Source: Pigoraptor chileana
Taxonomy: Eukaryota; Opisthokonta; Filasterea
Direction: 5' to 3'
Assembly: GCA_943704495.1 (NCBI GenBank)
Contig: CALSCR010001384.1
Span: forward strand, 1-58,974
Length of the DNA: 58,974 bases
The position numbers and the translations under genes were made by a program. The notes beneath the pieces were generated by a model. That model made no database searches and was not told the DNA's origin. It saw only the letters and a program-made list of their open reading frames with translations. Below are positions 58,909 through 58,974 of the stretch, piece by piece. Position 1 is the stretch's first letter. Each line of letters opens with the position of its first letter.

Positions 58909-58974
<66 letters not shown>
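58042..58974. other. 3' region of PKD-like gene to window end
   Basis: T/GT-rich sequence with (TG)n at about 58530-58550 and a (CA)n tract from about 58900 that runs off the window. No gene seen. Confidence 0.5.
58901..58974. repeat. (CA)n microsatellite at window edge
   Basis: More than 30 CA units, truncated by the window end. Confidence 0.95.

Overview
The window is nuclear DNA from an intron-rich unicellular eukaryote. It has GT-AG introns of roughly 90-460 bp, about one gene per 3.7 kb on both strands, dozens of (CA)n/(TG)n tracts, and polyQ/polyN runs in proteins. The gene set includes a protein kinase D-like kinase with two C1 domains, a KIF24-like kinesin-13 with a SAM domain, an FBXO4-like F-box protein, a Flightless-I leucine-rich-repeat region and a Capicua/BBX-like HMG box. 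This points to a holozoan protist, with a choanoflagellate as my best guess (inference; no ribosomal or organellar marker is present). I see no bacterial operon, CRISPR array, rRNA, tRNA, or virus-like or LTR element.

Layout, left to right: CDC123 homologue (-, 412-1773) divergent from an FBXO4-like gene (+, 2310-3884); a 12-exon CDK5RAP1-type tRNA methylthiotransferase (+, 5392-10260); a cysteine-rich type I membrane protein (-, 11106-12668); two paralogous short-chain dehydrogenases with identical intron positions and N-myristoylation signals (+, 13295-15637 and 19699-21917) flanking an F-box gene (-, 15903-18146); a 19-exon CNOT3 gene with a 14-nt microexon (-, 22842-29766); a mitochondrial VOC-fold protein that lacks two expected metal ligands (+, 30505-31604); a triple CCCH zinc-finger protein (+, 32366-34915); a truncated Flightless-I-like LRR gene (+, 35575-36747); an HMG-box factor (+, 37710-38834); a TMEM135-family protein (-, 39364-41520); a dynamin-related GTPase (-, 42492-45553); a 2.7-kb CCGG-rich gene desert; a SAM/kinesin-13 gene (-, 48232-52496); and a PKD-like kinase (+, about 53907-58041).

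Most genes are unrelated housekeeping or regulatory genes, so I infer no shared pathway. The exception is the tandem dehydrogenase pair. CNOT3, CCCH, CDK5RAP1 and CDC123 all touch RNA or translation, but nothing in the layout ties them together.

The most unusual signal is a roughly 50-bp degenerate sequence, consensus parts TGTGGAGTCCATGGGCAC and GACACTGACTTGAATCCTAC. It recurs in introns of at least five unrelated genes, and in every intron where I see it clearly it lies in the same orientation relative to transcription. That pattern resembles a decayed family of introner-like (intron-seeding) elements or a conserved intronic RNA signal. Exon boundaries were set by hand from splice consensus, reading phase and family alignment from memory. 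They should be good to the base in most cases but are not transcript-verified.
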